From Planctomycetota bacterium (GTDB lineage Bacteria > Planctomycetota > Phycisphaerae > WQYP01): 15,851 nt of DNA. Of this stretch, positions 8,229 through 15,850 are shown piece by piece. Where the stretch lies: the NCBI GenBank assembly GCA_021852225.1, contig JAJZOA010000207.1, positions 1 to 15,851 of the forward strand. Direction: 5' to 3'. Each line of letters opens with the position of its first letter. The stretch's first letter is position 1. A program made the translations under genes and the position numbers. The notes below the pieces were generated by a model, which saw only the letters and a program-made list of their open reading frames with translations, had not been told where the DNA came from and did no database searches.

Positions 8229-9506
8229 ATGAAGAATTCCGATGAACCGTTAAAAACAGACAGCCGCGACTCAGATAAGCCGTCACCTCAGAATTGGGTG
8301 GATTGGCCAACGATTGCCCGCGAATTGCGAATCGCCGCTGCCGGTCCGTTGGCTCACCAGCAGCAGGCCGTCGTCGCTGTGGAATGCAGCAATCGCATCA
8401 ATACTGCCGCACTTCTGGCGGATTTGCGAACCGCCCTGTCCGACGCCGTGGTGCTGGATTGCCGCCAGACCTTCAAAATTCAGACTCTGATCGACACCCT
8501 GACAGCCCCTTGGCTTGAACCGCATTCTCCAGCCACGCCTTGTCCGCTTGACATGAAGCAATTTCTGGATGCCGATCGCATGGAGGCGTTTGCGAAATCA
8601 CTGGCGGAGCATTCAGGATTGGTGGTCGTGGCCGGACCGGGAGCCTCCTGCTGCTGCCAGCCAGACGTTCTGGCTTATGCCGACAACGCTCTGGAAACCG
8701 AAGAAAATGACAGCCATCCTTCGGATTACGCATTTTCAACCTCATCGCCAGCAATTGCATTTCCTCATCGGATGCAGCGCCGGCGATTGATCGATACGCC
8801 GGTCGCCCGACGACTTGCCGACAAAACGCGCCCCCGTTGGAATTATTTCTTAAATGTTAACCACACGAACGGACCGGTTATGGTAGCCACCGGAGATTTG
8901 TGGACCGCACTTAAACTGCTCGCCAGACGCCCCTTTGCCTGGCAGCCGGATATCCATCCAAAGGCTTGGAAAATCGGCCATTGGTCATGCCAGCCAACGC
9001 CTTATGGGCGTGTAAACGTCGTCACCGCAAGCGGCGTCATGCCCATGACCACTGATCATCTGTTTTCTCAGGAAGGTCCATCCCTGCTGGGCCAGCGCGA
9101 AGCCGCAATGCGCCATTTTACCGGCCTTTGTCCAAGCGAAATTTTGATGCGAATGGCGACCGAGAATGCTATGGGCGGCCTGTGGAACAAAGAATCCCAA
9201 ATGATGCCTGACTTTATCGCACGCGAACAACTTGCGCTGGACGACGCGGTGCAATTCCACACGACCAATGGTTCCATGCACATTTTGTTCGGAACGGATG
9301 ATCCCGTGAATTTGGAATATTGGGCCACAGTCCCCCAAAACTACAGCGACCGCCCGCCGGATGGCAAACAGGCGATAAGGAACGGAGAGGCTATCATTAT
9401 TCCTGCCAGCGTCGAATTTTTTCGCCTGATTCCGGAAAGCCGCCAAACTTCCCATGGTGGACCGATCCTGTATCGATGGGCATTGGGTGCGACGGACAGC
9501 CATTAA
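8229..9506 (+). CDS. Divergent class I mannose-6-phosphate isomerase-like protein
   Basis: This 425-residue protein shares several stretches with a family of long class I mannose-6-phosphate isomerases, as I recall their pattern. They are VVLDCRQTFKIQTLIDTLTAP (about 74-94), LVVVAGPGAS (131-140), the DVLAYAD strand (146-152), RRRLIDTPVARRL (184-196) and RRPFAWQPDIHPKAWKIGHW (233-252), which resembles a family PF-x-P-x-FDP-x-x-W-x-G-x-W motif. The C-terminal cupin-like half has drifted. Where the family has the metal-binding QVHP after MGG, this protein has NKES (320-323), and the Glu-rich ESYY segment is replaced by DDAVQFH. It may therefore not be an active isomerase. The alignment is from memory, and the protein could be only a distant relative. 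It is cotranscribed with the upstream aldo/keto reductase, which points to carbohydrate metabolism. No strong Shine-Dalgarno is seen. Confidence 0.6.
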   Translation: MKNSDEPLKTDSRDSDKPSPQNWVDWPTIARELRIAAAGPLAHQQQAVVAVECSNRINTAALLADLRTALSDAVVLDCRQTFKIQTLIDTLTAPWLEPHSPATPCPLDMKQFLDADRMEAFAKSLAEHSGLVVVAGPGASCCCQPDVLAYADNALETEENDSHPSDYAFSTSSPAIAFPHRMQRRRLIDTPVARRLADKTRPRWNYFLNVNHTNGPVMVATGDLWTALKLLARRPFAWQPDIHPKAWKIGHWSCQPTPYGRVNVVTASGVMPMTTDHLFSQEGPSLLGQREAAMRHFTGLCPSEILMRMATENAMGGLWNKESQMMPDFIAREQLALDDAVQFHTTNGSMHILFGTDDPVNLEYWATVPQNYSDRPPDGKQAIRNGEAIIIPASVEFFRLIPESRQTSHGGPILYRWALGATDSH

Positions 9507-9578
9507 TTTAAATCCGATGCTGACTGTGTTCGGCATTAAGACTGCCAACGCACTGGCGGCTTTCTGGTGGAAAAGAAG

Positions 9579-9606
9579 TCAGCCGCGGTTGGAAACCCGT
9601 GGCTGA
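9579..9606. terminator. Hairpin between convergent genes, possible terminator or dispersed palindrome
   Basis: TCAGCCGCGG (9579-9588) and CCGTGGCTGA (9597-9606) form a 10-bp stem (one G-U pair) with an 8-base loop. It lies in the 211-base gap between two convergent stop codons. Downstream on the minus strand is a pyrimidine-rich stretch with a short T run, so it could terminate the pseudopilin transcript. The plus strand lacks a T tract. The palindrome resembles the dispersed CAGCCGCGG-type palindromes common in planctomycete genomes, which is an inference. Confidence 0.45.
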
Positions 9607-9717
9607 ATTGAATCTGGCTTAGCACCAGCGACCCCGCCTCCGGCGCATTGCTCTTCCGTGCGATTAAATCTCAGCTTTTACTGGGTTTATTCAGGCGACA
9701 AAGGTTCCGAGGCTGAG

Positions 9718-10983
9718 TCACTGACCGCCCGGAGCATTGGGGTAATAAAAGTACCAGCCAGTCCAAATAGCATTCCACGTATTCACCCAGTTAAGCGCGG
9801 AATTACTGGGTGGCTCCGTAAACGGCGGAGTTTGGCCTTTGGCGATTGGAGGGACATGGGCAATCGCCCAGTTTGCGGTAGTCAACGCGTTTACATTGCG
9901 ATTCATCTTTGGATCGTAATAGGTCGGATTGCTGACGCCATCAACATGCCCATCGGCATAAAGAAGATTCTGAAATGCGGGCGATTCCGGATTGGTATAG
10001 TGCGGAAAATTGATCATGTACAGATTGCCCTGCATTCCGCCACCACCCCATACCACCGCATCGGCCGCCAGCAGGTTCGATGGTGAGCCCGCGGTACTGG
10101 AGGCCGGTCGGTTTTCGTGATTTCCCCAGACCGGCGTGACGTTGTCATTAAACCCGCTGCCCAGGATAATACCGTTGCCCAAGCCACCGCCGCCGTACTG
10201 CTGGAAGTTGCCGGATTGACGGCTGGTTGCGTCGGCAACATACATATATGTCGTTGTAATAAAATCTCCCCATTGAAAGATTTTATCGCCGGCATACAGA
10301 TCCTGCTGGTAATCCACGCCCGGACAGATCATCCACGGCGCCAGACGTATGGAACCGGTCCGCCAGTTGGGCAACCCCTGATACACGCCGAGTTCCGTCG
10401 GATCCCAGTCATCCACATAAGGGATGGTCATGCCATTTCCCGCGCTGGCCATCTGATCGCCCCAAATATCCGTGGTTGGAATATCGCCGTCGCCACCATA
10501 TTGCAGAAACGTGCTATAGGGCGTCCCGAAGCGCAGCCAGTCAGCCCCGTAATCCGCGCTATTTTCGGTCACACTGCTGTTGTTCAGCGCCAAGGGCCAA
10601 AGCGTCGCAGTTTCCCCGCATTGAAAGAATCCGATACCATATTTGCTGCTGATACCCTGATTCTGCTGCTGCAATTGATTCAAAATGCTCTGGGCGTAGC
10701 TGGTGTTTGAAGATTCGCCAAAGCCGTAAGTAGCCGGAAAATCTCCCATGTGATTGCGCGCAAACAGAAGAGCCACCTGCCCCCATGTATGCAGATTCGC
10801 TGCCGAAGTGGTTTCATTAGCCAGAATCCTCGCCTTGCGAAGGGAAGGCAGCAGAAGGGATATCAGAATCGCGATAACGGTGGCAACCGTCAGAATTTCC
10901 ACCAGCGTGAAAGCCCGCTTGCGGCCATTCTTCAGACAGGTCTCGGTATTTTGCCACCCATTGCGTGATTGAAAAGGATTCAT
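9718..10983 (-). CDS. Prepilin-type secreted protein (type II pseudopilin-like)
   Basis: The 421-residue product begins at an ATG with AGGGG eight bases upstream (10983). The frame is open further upstream, but that extension lacks a ribosome binding site. A basic leader ending GRKRA is followed by the class III (prepilin peptidase) signal FTLVEILTVATVIAILISLLLP. Phe25 is the first mature residue and Glu29 is the conserved +5 glutamate. Ala24 replaces the usual -1 Gly. The mature part has a Gln/Asn/Gly/Trp-rich, beta-like composition and a C-terminal LLYADGHVDGVSN, the DG-type signature common in planctomycete pseudopilin-like proteins (DUF1559-like). This suggests export and assembly by a type II secretion or type IV pilus-like system. 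The large repertoire of such proteins in planctomycetes is poorly understood. It is a single gene, convergent with the isomerase-like gene. Confidence 0.88.
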   Translation of the reverse strand: MNPFQSRNGWQNTETCLKNGRKRAFTLVEILTVATVIAILISLLLPSLRKARILANETTSAANLHTWGQVALLFARNHMGDFPATYGFGESSNTSYAQSILNQLQQQNQGISSKYGIGFFQCGETATLWPLALNNSSVTENSADYGADWLRFGTPYSTFLQYGGDGDIPTTDIWGDQMASAGNGMTIPYVDDWDPTELGVYQGLPNWRTGSIRLAPWMICPGVDYQQDLYAGDKIFQWGDFITTTYMYVADATSRQSGNFQQYGGGGLGNGIILGSGFNDNVTPVWGNHENRPASSTAGSPSNLLAADAVVWGGGGMQGNLYMINFPHYTNPESPAFQNLLYADGHVDGVSNPTYYDPKMNRNVNALTTANWAIAHVPPIAKGQTPPFTEPPSNSALNWVNTWNAIWTGWYFYYPNAPGGQ

Positions 10984-11226
10984 GCCATTCCCCTTAGGCT
11001 GGAATTCGTTCATCCGAACACACACTGGCAGGTCCATGCCGGCGCGGATGCGCCTGTTAATAGAACGCATCTATCCTCAGTCCCCCATCTTTAATGATTT
11101 TCGTCGCAGGTGGCGACATCTTATGACATATAACCAGATGCGGACGTGGAAAAATCCAATATTTTATTATCGGAATCACTGCTCGCCGAAGGCCGATTTG
11201 CTAATCGCATTTTATCGGATGCACAC

Positions 11227-11247
11227 GGCCAGTGCCGGGCGCTGGCC
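11227..11247. repeat. Strong GC-rich hairpin
   Basis: GGCCAGTGC (11227-11235) and GCGCTGGCC (11239-11247) form a 9-bp stem with one G-U pair and a 3-base CGG loop. It stands alone in the intergenic region, about 230 bases before marR and 245 before the pseudopilin gene. No T tract follows on either strand, and the role is unknown. Confidence 0.4.
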
Positions 11248-11438
11248 AACCGCATCGCGATGGCGGAAATTGGCCCGCCGAGTTAAGTAGCCTCCAGACG
11301 GCTCGGTTTAGCGACTGATGAAAATCTGTGGCCCGCATGAGTCTGAATAAAATGTGGCCGCCTGCACATTCGGCAAACGCCTCCCCATAGAGACTTACCT
11401 TTCGCCAATTCGATTTTCTGGGCTATACACTCGGATAT

Positions 11439-11466
11439 TTGACAATCAGGACACTTAGTATACAAT
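11439..11466 (+). promoter_or_regulatory. Sigma70-type promoter of marR-wrbA
   Basis: A perfect TTGACA (11439-11444) is separated by 16 bases from TACAAT (11461-11466), which matches five of six -10 positions. Transcription should start around 11472-11475, at the ATG (11474) of the marR gene. The transcript would then be leaderless, in line with the absence of any Shine-Dalgarno before that ATG. It is the best promoter match in the window. Confidence 0.7.
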
Positions 11467-11474
11467 TAAACTAA
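11455..11474. promoter_or_regulatory. Candidate MarR operator over the promoter
   Basis: TTAGT (11455-11459) and ACTAA (11470-11474) form an inverted repeat with a 10-base AT-rich centre. It spans the -10 box and reaches the expected transcription start and first base of the start codon. MarR repressors bind such 16-20-base palindromes, usually over their own promoter, so autorepression is a reasonable inference. The arms are short. Confidence 0.45.
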
Positions 11475-11998
11475 TGAGCGATGCCGATTCTATACCAGCC
11501 TCCCGAACACACCTGAAAGTGGTTTACCCACCGGACGAATTGACGAAGCAAAATTGGCTCCAGATTGCCCGCGTCTATTGGCGAATGGCTCGCCTTATTG
11601 GGAGTGCCCTTCGAACCCGGAATGTCACATTGGCACAGTTTGAAATTATGGCCATCCTGAATGCCACCCAGGGCATTTCGCAGCAGGAACTTGCCGGCCA
11701 TCTGCTGGTCACAAAAGGGAACGTCTGCACCGTCATCAGCAGAATGCAAGAATCAGGACTCATCAACCGCATTCCCGATCCCGCCGATGGACGGGCCAAG
11801 CAACTGTTCTTAACTCAGACAGGTCGCAATCTCTTCGGCCGTGTCGCCCCCTTGGTTCACGGCGCGGTTGAAGAAATATTCGCCAATCTCAACTTGGGGC
11901 AACAACAGGAGCTTCAACAACTGCTTGACCAACTCGAATGCGGTTTAATGCAAAAAGGTCTGCCCGCATCCGCAATTGGTACGGATGCGGATTCATAA
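11474..11998 (+). CDS. MarR-family transcriptional regulator
   Basis: The 174-residue protein is a MarR-type winged-helix regulator. The DNA-binding part runs from about residue 50 to 115: LAQFEIMAILNATQGISQQELAGHLLVTKGNVCTVISRMQESGLI, followed by the wing signature DPADGRAKQLFLTQTGR. Helices at both ends provide the dimer interface. Two cysteines, C85 in the recognition helix and C156 in the C-terminal dimer helix, might sense oxidants or quinones, but this is speculation. The start ATG has no Shine-Dalgarno and coincides with the predicted transcription start, so the mRNA is probably leaderless. The gene is followed after 24 bases by a quinone oxidoreductase, matching the common pairing of MarR quinone or oxidative-stress sensors with their detoxifying enzyme. 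It should repress its own operon through the palindrome at 11455-11474. Confidence 0.92.
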   Translation: MSDADSIPASRTHLKVVYPPDELTKQNWLQIARVYWRMARLIGSALRTRNVTLAQFEIMAILNATQGISQQELAGHLLVTKGNVCTVISRMQESGLINRIPDPADGRAKQLFLTQTGRNLFGRVAPLVHGAVEEIFANLNLGQQQELQQLLDQLECGLMQKGLPASAIGTDADS

Positions 11999-12022
11999 CT
12001 TTACTTTTTAAGGAGCCTTATC

Positions 12023-12643
12023 ATGTCCGTCAAAATTCAGGTTGTTTTCTACAGCATGTATGGCCATATTTACACCATGGCCGAGGCCATCGCCGCCGGC
12101 GCCCGTGAAGTATCCGGCGCCGAAGTGCAGTTATTCCAGGTCCCGGAACTTATGCCGCCAGAGATTCTGGAAAAAGCCGGTGCCGCCGGCGCACGCAAGG
12201 CTTTTGCCCACATTCCTGTCATCAAACCGGATCAACTGGTGGACGCCGACGCCATTATTTTTGGCACGCCTACCCGCTTCGGCAATATGGCCGCCCAAAT
12301 GCGAAACTTTCTTGACCAGACCGGCCAACTCTGGTTCCACGGCAAACTTATCGGCAAAGTTGGAAGCGTGTTTGCCAGCAGCGCCAGTCAGCACGGCGGC
12401 CAGGAAACAACCATTACCAGTTTCCATACCACCCTCCTGCACCACGGCATGATTGTGGTCGGGGTTCCCTATTCTGAGCAGCGGCTCGTAACCATGAGCG
12501 AACTTTCCGGGGGAACGCCCTATGGCGCGACCACCATCACCGGCGGCGATGGAAAGCGCATGCCCAGCGAAAATGAACTGGCCATCGCCCGGTTCCAAGG
12601 CAAACATGTGGCCCAAATTGCTGCAAAAATCGCGGCAAAATAA
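12023..12643 (+). CDS. wrbA: NAD(P)H:quinone oxidoreductase WrbA (flavodoxin-like)
   Basis: WrbA proteins bind FMN and transfer two electrons from NAD(P)H to quinones, avoiding semiquinone radicals. The 206-residue protein has the family length. It shows the FMN-phosphate loop [18 protein letters not shown] (10-27), the motif [33 protein letters not shown], and the C-terminal [22 protein letters not shown], where WrbA differs from ordinary flavodoxins. The ATG follows a good AAGGAG seven bases upstream. With marR 24 bases ahead and no promoter between them, the two form an operon likely induced by quinones or other electrophiles when the repressor is released. Electron acceptor and physiological role are inferred from the family. 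Confidence 0.95.
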   Translation: MSVKIQVVFYSMYGHIYTMAEAIAAGAREVSGAEVQLFQVPELMPPEILEKAGAAGARKAFAHIPVIKPDQLVDADAIIFGTPTRFGNMAAQMRNFLDQTGQLWFHGKLIGKVGSVFASSASQHGGQETTITSFHTTLLHHGMIVVGVPYSEQRLVTMSELSGGTPYGATTITGGDGKRMPSENELAIARFQGKHVAQIAAKIAAK

Positions 12644-12661
12644 CGCAGCATAGTGGTAAAG

Positions 12662-12698
12662 GTTCGCTCCGGCTTCCATTCTTTGCCCCGGAGCGGAC
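12662..12698. terminator. Long hairpin between wrbA and dnaB
   Basis: GTTCGCTCCGG (12662-12672) pairs with CCGGAGCGGAC (12688-12698), an 11-bp stem with one G-U pair and a 15-base loop, 18 bases after the wrbA stop. It lies between convergent genes and could end transcription from both sides. It lacks a T tract, so it is not a classic intrinsic terminator. Confidence 0.45.
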
Positions 12699-12789
12699 GC
12701 AACGGCCGCGCGAGCTTCTATTGGCACCGGGTTTTTCCACCACGCCGAAAGATGTGTGTCTTTTGTCAGGCGGAAAGCTTGCGCCACCG

Positions 12790-14217
12790 TTACATCACGC
12801 CCGGGTTGTACGTGACAAACCGCGTATTGGCCCCCAGGAAGGTCAGTTTGACGGTATCGCACGGGCCGTTGCGCTGTTTGGCAATAATCAGAAGTGCTTC
12901 ATTAAGTTTTTCAGGGTTTTGTTCTTCCCATTCCTTGTCGCCGCGGTGCATGACAGCTTCCCGGTGCAGCAGCATAACGACATCCGCATCCTGTTCAATA
13001 CTTCCGGATTCGCGCAAGTCGCTGGTGCGTGGCAGGCGGTTTTCGCTTTCCGAGGCTCGATTCAACTGTGAAAGACAAATGACCGGGCAATCCATTTCAC
13101 GCGCAAGCGCCTTAATCCCGCGGCTGATAGAACTGATCTGCTGTTGGCGGTTTTCTTCGCGTGGGGCTTCCATTAACTGCAGATAGTCAATGACGACCAT
13201 TTCAATTCCGTGCTGAAGTTTAAGCCTTCGTGCCTTGGTGCGCAGGTCCAGCAACGTCAGACCCGGAGTATCATCAATGTAAATAAGTCCTTCGGCCAGC
13301 GCCCCAACCGCCCCGCCGATGCGCGCATGATCATCGCGGGACAACATGCCGCGCCGCAATGAATGGGAATCCACTCCGCTGCGCGAGCACAACATGCGTT
13401 GAGCCAACTGCTGGCGCGACATTTCCAGAGAAAAAACCGCCACCGGCTTTTTCAGGTCCACACCCACATGCTCCACTATATTCATCGCCAGGGCTGTTTT
13501 TCCCACACTGGGTCGCGCCGCGACCACGATCATTTCACCTTTTTGCAGGCCGCTGGTCAGGTTATCCAGTTCCACATATCCGCTCGGAACACCGGTGATA
13601 TGCTCACCACTGTTGCGGTGCAGCATTTCCATTGTCTCGGCCAGCACTTCGCCAAGCGCCACCGGCTTGCCCATTTGCTTTTTCTGGGCAATTTCAAATA
13701 TCCGCCCCTCGGACCGGTCCAATACGGTGGCAGGATTTTCAGGACTTTCGTAGCAGTCCTTCAATGTGCTGGTACAAGCGCTGATCAGCCGCCGCAAAAG
13801 CGATTTATCCCGCACCATGCCCGCGTAGGTTTCCGCGTTGCCCGCATTGGGAACGCAATTCAGTATTTTTTCAAGAAGGTCGTAACCGCCTGCCCGGTCG
13901 TATTGGCCTTTCTGCATCAGCCAGTTGCTAAGCGTGATACCGTCAATGCCGGTATTGGCCTCAAACATTTCCCGGATTGCACTGAAAATAAGCCGGTGTT
14001 GCAGCGAGAAAAAAACGTCCGCATCATCCACGATCTGCAATACCGGACCAATGACATCCGGCGCGATCAGCATTGAACCCAGCAACGCCATTTCAACCGC
14101 CGGGTCGTGCGGCGGCTGTCGGTCCAGCAGCGAAAGTTCCTGCGACCCGGACGGCATAACGCCCCCAGCCGGACGTGGACGGGCCGTCGTCGCCTCGGAA
14201 ATCTGCGAATCTTCCAT
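12790..14217 (-). CDS. dnaB: Replicative DNA helicase DnaB
   Basis: DnaB is the hexameric 5'-3' helicase that unwinds DNA at the replication fork. The 475-residue protein has the usual length. The N-terminal domain (about 35-140) begins PHDPAVEMALLGSML, typical of DnaB. The RecA-like C-terminal domain carries Walker A ARPSVGKTALAMN (K240, T241), the conserved SLEMS, Walker B (EMVVIDYLQLM), the DLRESGSIEQDADVVMLLHRE motif and the terminal LTFLGANTRF. There is no intein. The ATG at 14217 has a strong GGAGGG six bases upstream and is preferred to the TTG at 14235 that also opens the frame. The first 30 residues are a low-complexity, family-atypical leader. It follows rplI after 108 bases and ends the rpsF-ssb-rplI-dnaB cluster. 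Confidence 0.97.
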   Translation of the reverse strand: MEDSQISEATTARPRPAGGVMPSGSQELSLLDRQPPHDPAVEMALLGSMLIAPDVIGPVLQIVDDADVFFSLQHRLIFSAIREMFEANTGIDGITLSNWLMQKGQYDRAGGYDLLEKILNCVPNAGNAETYAGMVRDKSLLRRLISACTSTLKDCYESPENPATVLDRSEGRIFEIAQKKQMGKPVALGEVLAETMEMLHRNSGEHITGVPSGYVELDNLTSGLQKGEMIVVAARPSVGKTALAMNIVEHVGVDLKKPVAVFSLEMSRQQLAQRMLCSRSGVDSHSLRRGMLSRDDHARIGGAVGALAEGLIYIDDTPGLTLLDLRTKARRLKLQHGIEMVVIDYLQLMEAPREENRQQQISSISRGIKALAREMDCPVICLSQLNRASESENRLPRTSDLRESGSIEQDADVVMLLHREAVMHRGDKEWEEQNPEKLNEALLIIAKQRNGPCDTVKLTFLGANTRFVTYNPGVM

Positions 14218-14325
14218 GGTATTCCCTCCGGTCAACAGGTTGGGAATAGCGCGGCAGCCGACAGAGGCATGGCGTCACGATTCCCGAGCCGCCCGCACGT
14301 CCGCAAACCGCAAACTTACGATGAT

Positions 14326-14844
14326 TTATTCTGCGGCAGTAGGCTCCGGGGCCTCAGAGGCAGTCGCTTGAGTTGCGGCGGCAGCCTCGCCCTCGGCGGC
14401 CTTTTCACGCACCACCCATACCTTTACTTGTGCCTTCAAATCAGCTGCAAGCTGAATCGGAACAGTAAAGGTGTCGATGCGCCGCAATGGCTCATCCAGC
14501 CGAACGTCATCCGGAGTAATGGCGTGCCCCAGCTTCTGAAGTTCTTCGGAAATATCGCGCCGGGAAACCGAGCCAAACAGATGTCCCTCTTCGTTGGAGG
14601 CCCGCACCACGGAAATTTCGACACCCTCCAGTGCGGTGCAAAGCTGTTCCTTTTGCTGACGAAGCAGTTTCTGGTGCGCTTCATATTCCTTGCGAGCGGC
14701 TTCAAATCGCTTGATATTCCCATCCGTAGGCTCGACGGCCAGCTTTTTCGGAATCAGGTAATTGCGGGCGTAGCCTTCTGTCACATCCACCACTTCGCCC
14801 ACCACGCCAATTTTGGAAATTGTTTCTGTCAAAAGAATCTTCAT
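14326..14844 (-). CDS. rplI: 50S ribosomal protein L9
   Basis: L9 is a large-subunit protein of two globular domains joined by a long helix. It binds 23S rRNA near the L1 stalk and affects reading-frame maintenance. The N-terminal rRNA-binding domain (MKILLTETISKIGVVGEVVDV then GYARNYLIPKKLAVEPT) is unmistakable, followed by the connecting helix and a C-terminal domain that includes GHLFGSVSRRDI. The 172-residue protein exceeds the usual 148 because of an Ala/Glu/Thr-rich tail of about 25 residues. The start has GAGG eight bases upstream. It is the third gene of the rpsF-ssb-rplI-dnaB cluster. The gap to ssb is 83 bases, and no rpsR is found in it. Confidence 0.97.
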   Translation of the reverse strand: MKILLTETISKIGVVGEVVDVTEGYARNYLIPKKLAVEPTDGNIKRFEAARKEYEAHQKLLRQQKEQLCTALEGVEISVVRASNEEGHLFGSVSRRDISEELQKLGHAITPDDVRLDEPLRRIDTFTVPIQLAADLKAQVKVWVVREKAAEGEAAAATQATASEAPEPTAAE

Positions 14845-14927
14845 TTTTTACCTCGTAAAGTTTAATTTTCAGTTCAGTTGTTTCGCCCCGGTTCGCCGGG
14901 TATCCACGCATTTGCAATGGGTTGAAA

Positions 14928-15443
14928 TCAAAAGGGTATGTCGTCCTCACGAATCGGTGGCGATTCGTCGTCCATTGGAGGAGCCGGCCGCTGGGCGGCC
15001 GCCGCGCCACCCGTTGGGGCCGGACGACCATATGCGCGTGGCGCCGGCCGCGGACTCGAAACCTCATCCATTGCAGCGTCGCCATCCACGCTTTGTGCTC
15101 CACCGCCGGCGGGTCGGGAATCAATAAACTGGAACCCTTCCAGGATCACACGCATTTTGCTTCGTTTGGCCCCATCCTGCCCTTCCCACTGGTCCAGCTT
15201 CAATCGGCCTTCCACAAAAAACGGTCGCCCCTTTTTCAGGTATTTGGCAATCGTTTCCGCCTGCCGTCCATAGGCCACAACATCGACAAAAGTTGTTTCT
15301 TCCCGTGGCTGACCATCCTGGCCATTCCAGCGGCGATTGGTCGCCAAGCCGAATTCCACCACCGGCGTCTGACTTGGCAAATAGCTTAACTGAGGATCGC
15401 GCGTCAGGTTGCCCATCAAAAAAACTTTATTCAGATTCGCCAT
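14928..15443 (-). CDS. ssb: Single-stranded DNA-binding protein
   Basis: SSB coats single-stranded DNA during replication, repair and recombination, and recruits partners through its acidic C-terminal tip. The 171-residue protein has an OB-fold of about 110 residues (ANLNKVFLMGNLTRDPQLSYLP, then TTFVDVVAYGRQAETIAKYLKKG, then FFVEGRLKLDQWEGQDG). A Pro/Ala/Gly/Arg-rich linker follows (PRPAPRAYGRPAPTGGAAAAQRPAPP, shown in part), and then the canonical acidic end DDIPF that docks partner proteins. The ATG at 15443 has GGAG nine bases upstream. It lies between rpsF (92-base gap) and rplI, as in many bacterial operons. Confidence 0.97.
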   Translation of the reverse strand: MANLNKVFLMGNLTRDPQLSYLPSQTPVVEFGLATNRRWNGQDGQPREETTFVDVVAYGRQAETIAKYLKKGRPFFVEGRLKLDQWEGQDGAKRSKMRVILEGFQFIDSRPAGGGAQSVDGDAAMDEVSSPRPAPRAYGRPAPTGGAAAAQRPAPPMDDESPPIREDDIPF

Positions 15444-15535
15444 GGACCATTACTCCAGTTTTGGCTTTCCGCCCGCATGCAACTGATCCGGCGGTACTAA
15501 ATTGCACCCGGACGGCAGCGCGACAGATTCCGGAT

Positions 15536-15850
15536 TTATTGCAACTCTTCCGGTTCTTCCAAACCAGCGGATTCCACGACAGCCGCGACTTCACGCTGCG
15601 GCCCACGGTCGTTGCGGCGCGGCTGACGGAAGTCATGATCGTCCGGTATCGGCTGCTGGGGTGCCATGGCCTCCATATCCTTAAGGGCCAGATGATCCGC
15701 TTTAATCACCAGCACACGCAAAATATTTTCGGAAAGCTGAACATCGCGTTCAATGCCCGCGACTTTTGGTCCTTCACATTTGAAAAAGGCCAAAACATAG
15801 ACGCCGCGCTTGTTCCCGCGAATCGGATAGCTCAGCCGCCTTTCTTCCCA
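15536..15850 (-). CDS. rpsF: 30S ribosomal protein S6 (3' part; start outside window)
   Basis: S6 binds the central domain of 16S rRNA in the 30S platform as a partner of S18. The frame runs in from the right edge of the window, so only the C-terminal 104 residues are visible. They start W-E-E-R-R-L-S-Y-P-I-R-G, matching the canonical WGKRKLAYPIK stretch, then GVYVLAFFKCEGP and a strand ending ENILRVLVIKADH. A low-complexity tail rich in Pro, Arg, Asp and Glu follows, longer than the basic protein, as in other S6 proteins with extensions. It should be the first of the rpsF-ssb-rplI-dnaB genes. The TTG at 15793 is internal and not a start. Confidence 0.92.
   Translation of the reverse strand, partial: WEERRLSYPIRGNKRGVYVLAFFKCEGPKVAGIERDVQLSENILRVLVIKADHLALKDMEAMAPQQPIPDDHDFRQPRRNDRGPQREVAAVVESAGLEEPEELQ

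Larger units (their letters stand above)
10984..11473. other. Long intergenic region without a convincing gene
   Basis: About 490 bases lie between the divergent pseudopilin and marR starts. They contain the Shine-Dalgarno of the pseudopilin gene, two hairpins (GTCGC/GCGAC with a 5-base loop at 11103-11117, and a stronger one at 11227-11247), and the marR promoter and operator at the right end. Short open frames on both strands (10982-11290 plus, 11283-11465 minus) lack ribosome binding sites and I do not accept them as genes. I see no tRNA or riboswitch, and no convincing promoter for the pseudopilin gene. Confidence 0.5.

Noticed and set aside
10117..10710. 197-residue plus-strand frame opposite the pseudopilin gene
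   Set aside because: It is a shadow. The opposite strand has a prepilin signal and a good Shine-Dalgarno.
10982..11290. 102-residue plus-strand frame in the intergenic region
   Set aside because: It starts inside the pseudopilin gene's start region, has no Shine-Dalgarno and no recognisable domain, and is unusually rich in Arg and Trp.
12131..12862. 243-residue minus-strand frame opposite wrbA
   Set aside because: It is a shadow of wrbA, whose motifs are unmistakable.
13363..14076. 237-residue plus-strand frame opposite dnaB
   Set aside because: It is antisense to a conserved helicase, lacks a recognisable domain and is rich in His/Phe/Cys, as expected from a shadow.
14107..14865. 252-residue plus-strand frame opposite rplI
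   Set aside because: It is antisense to rplI and the dnaB start, with no family signature.
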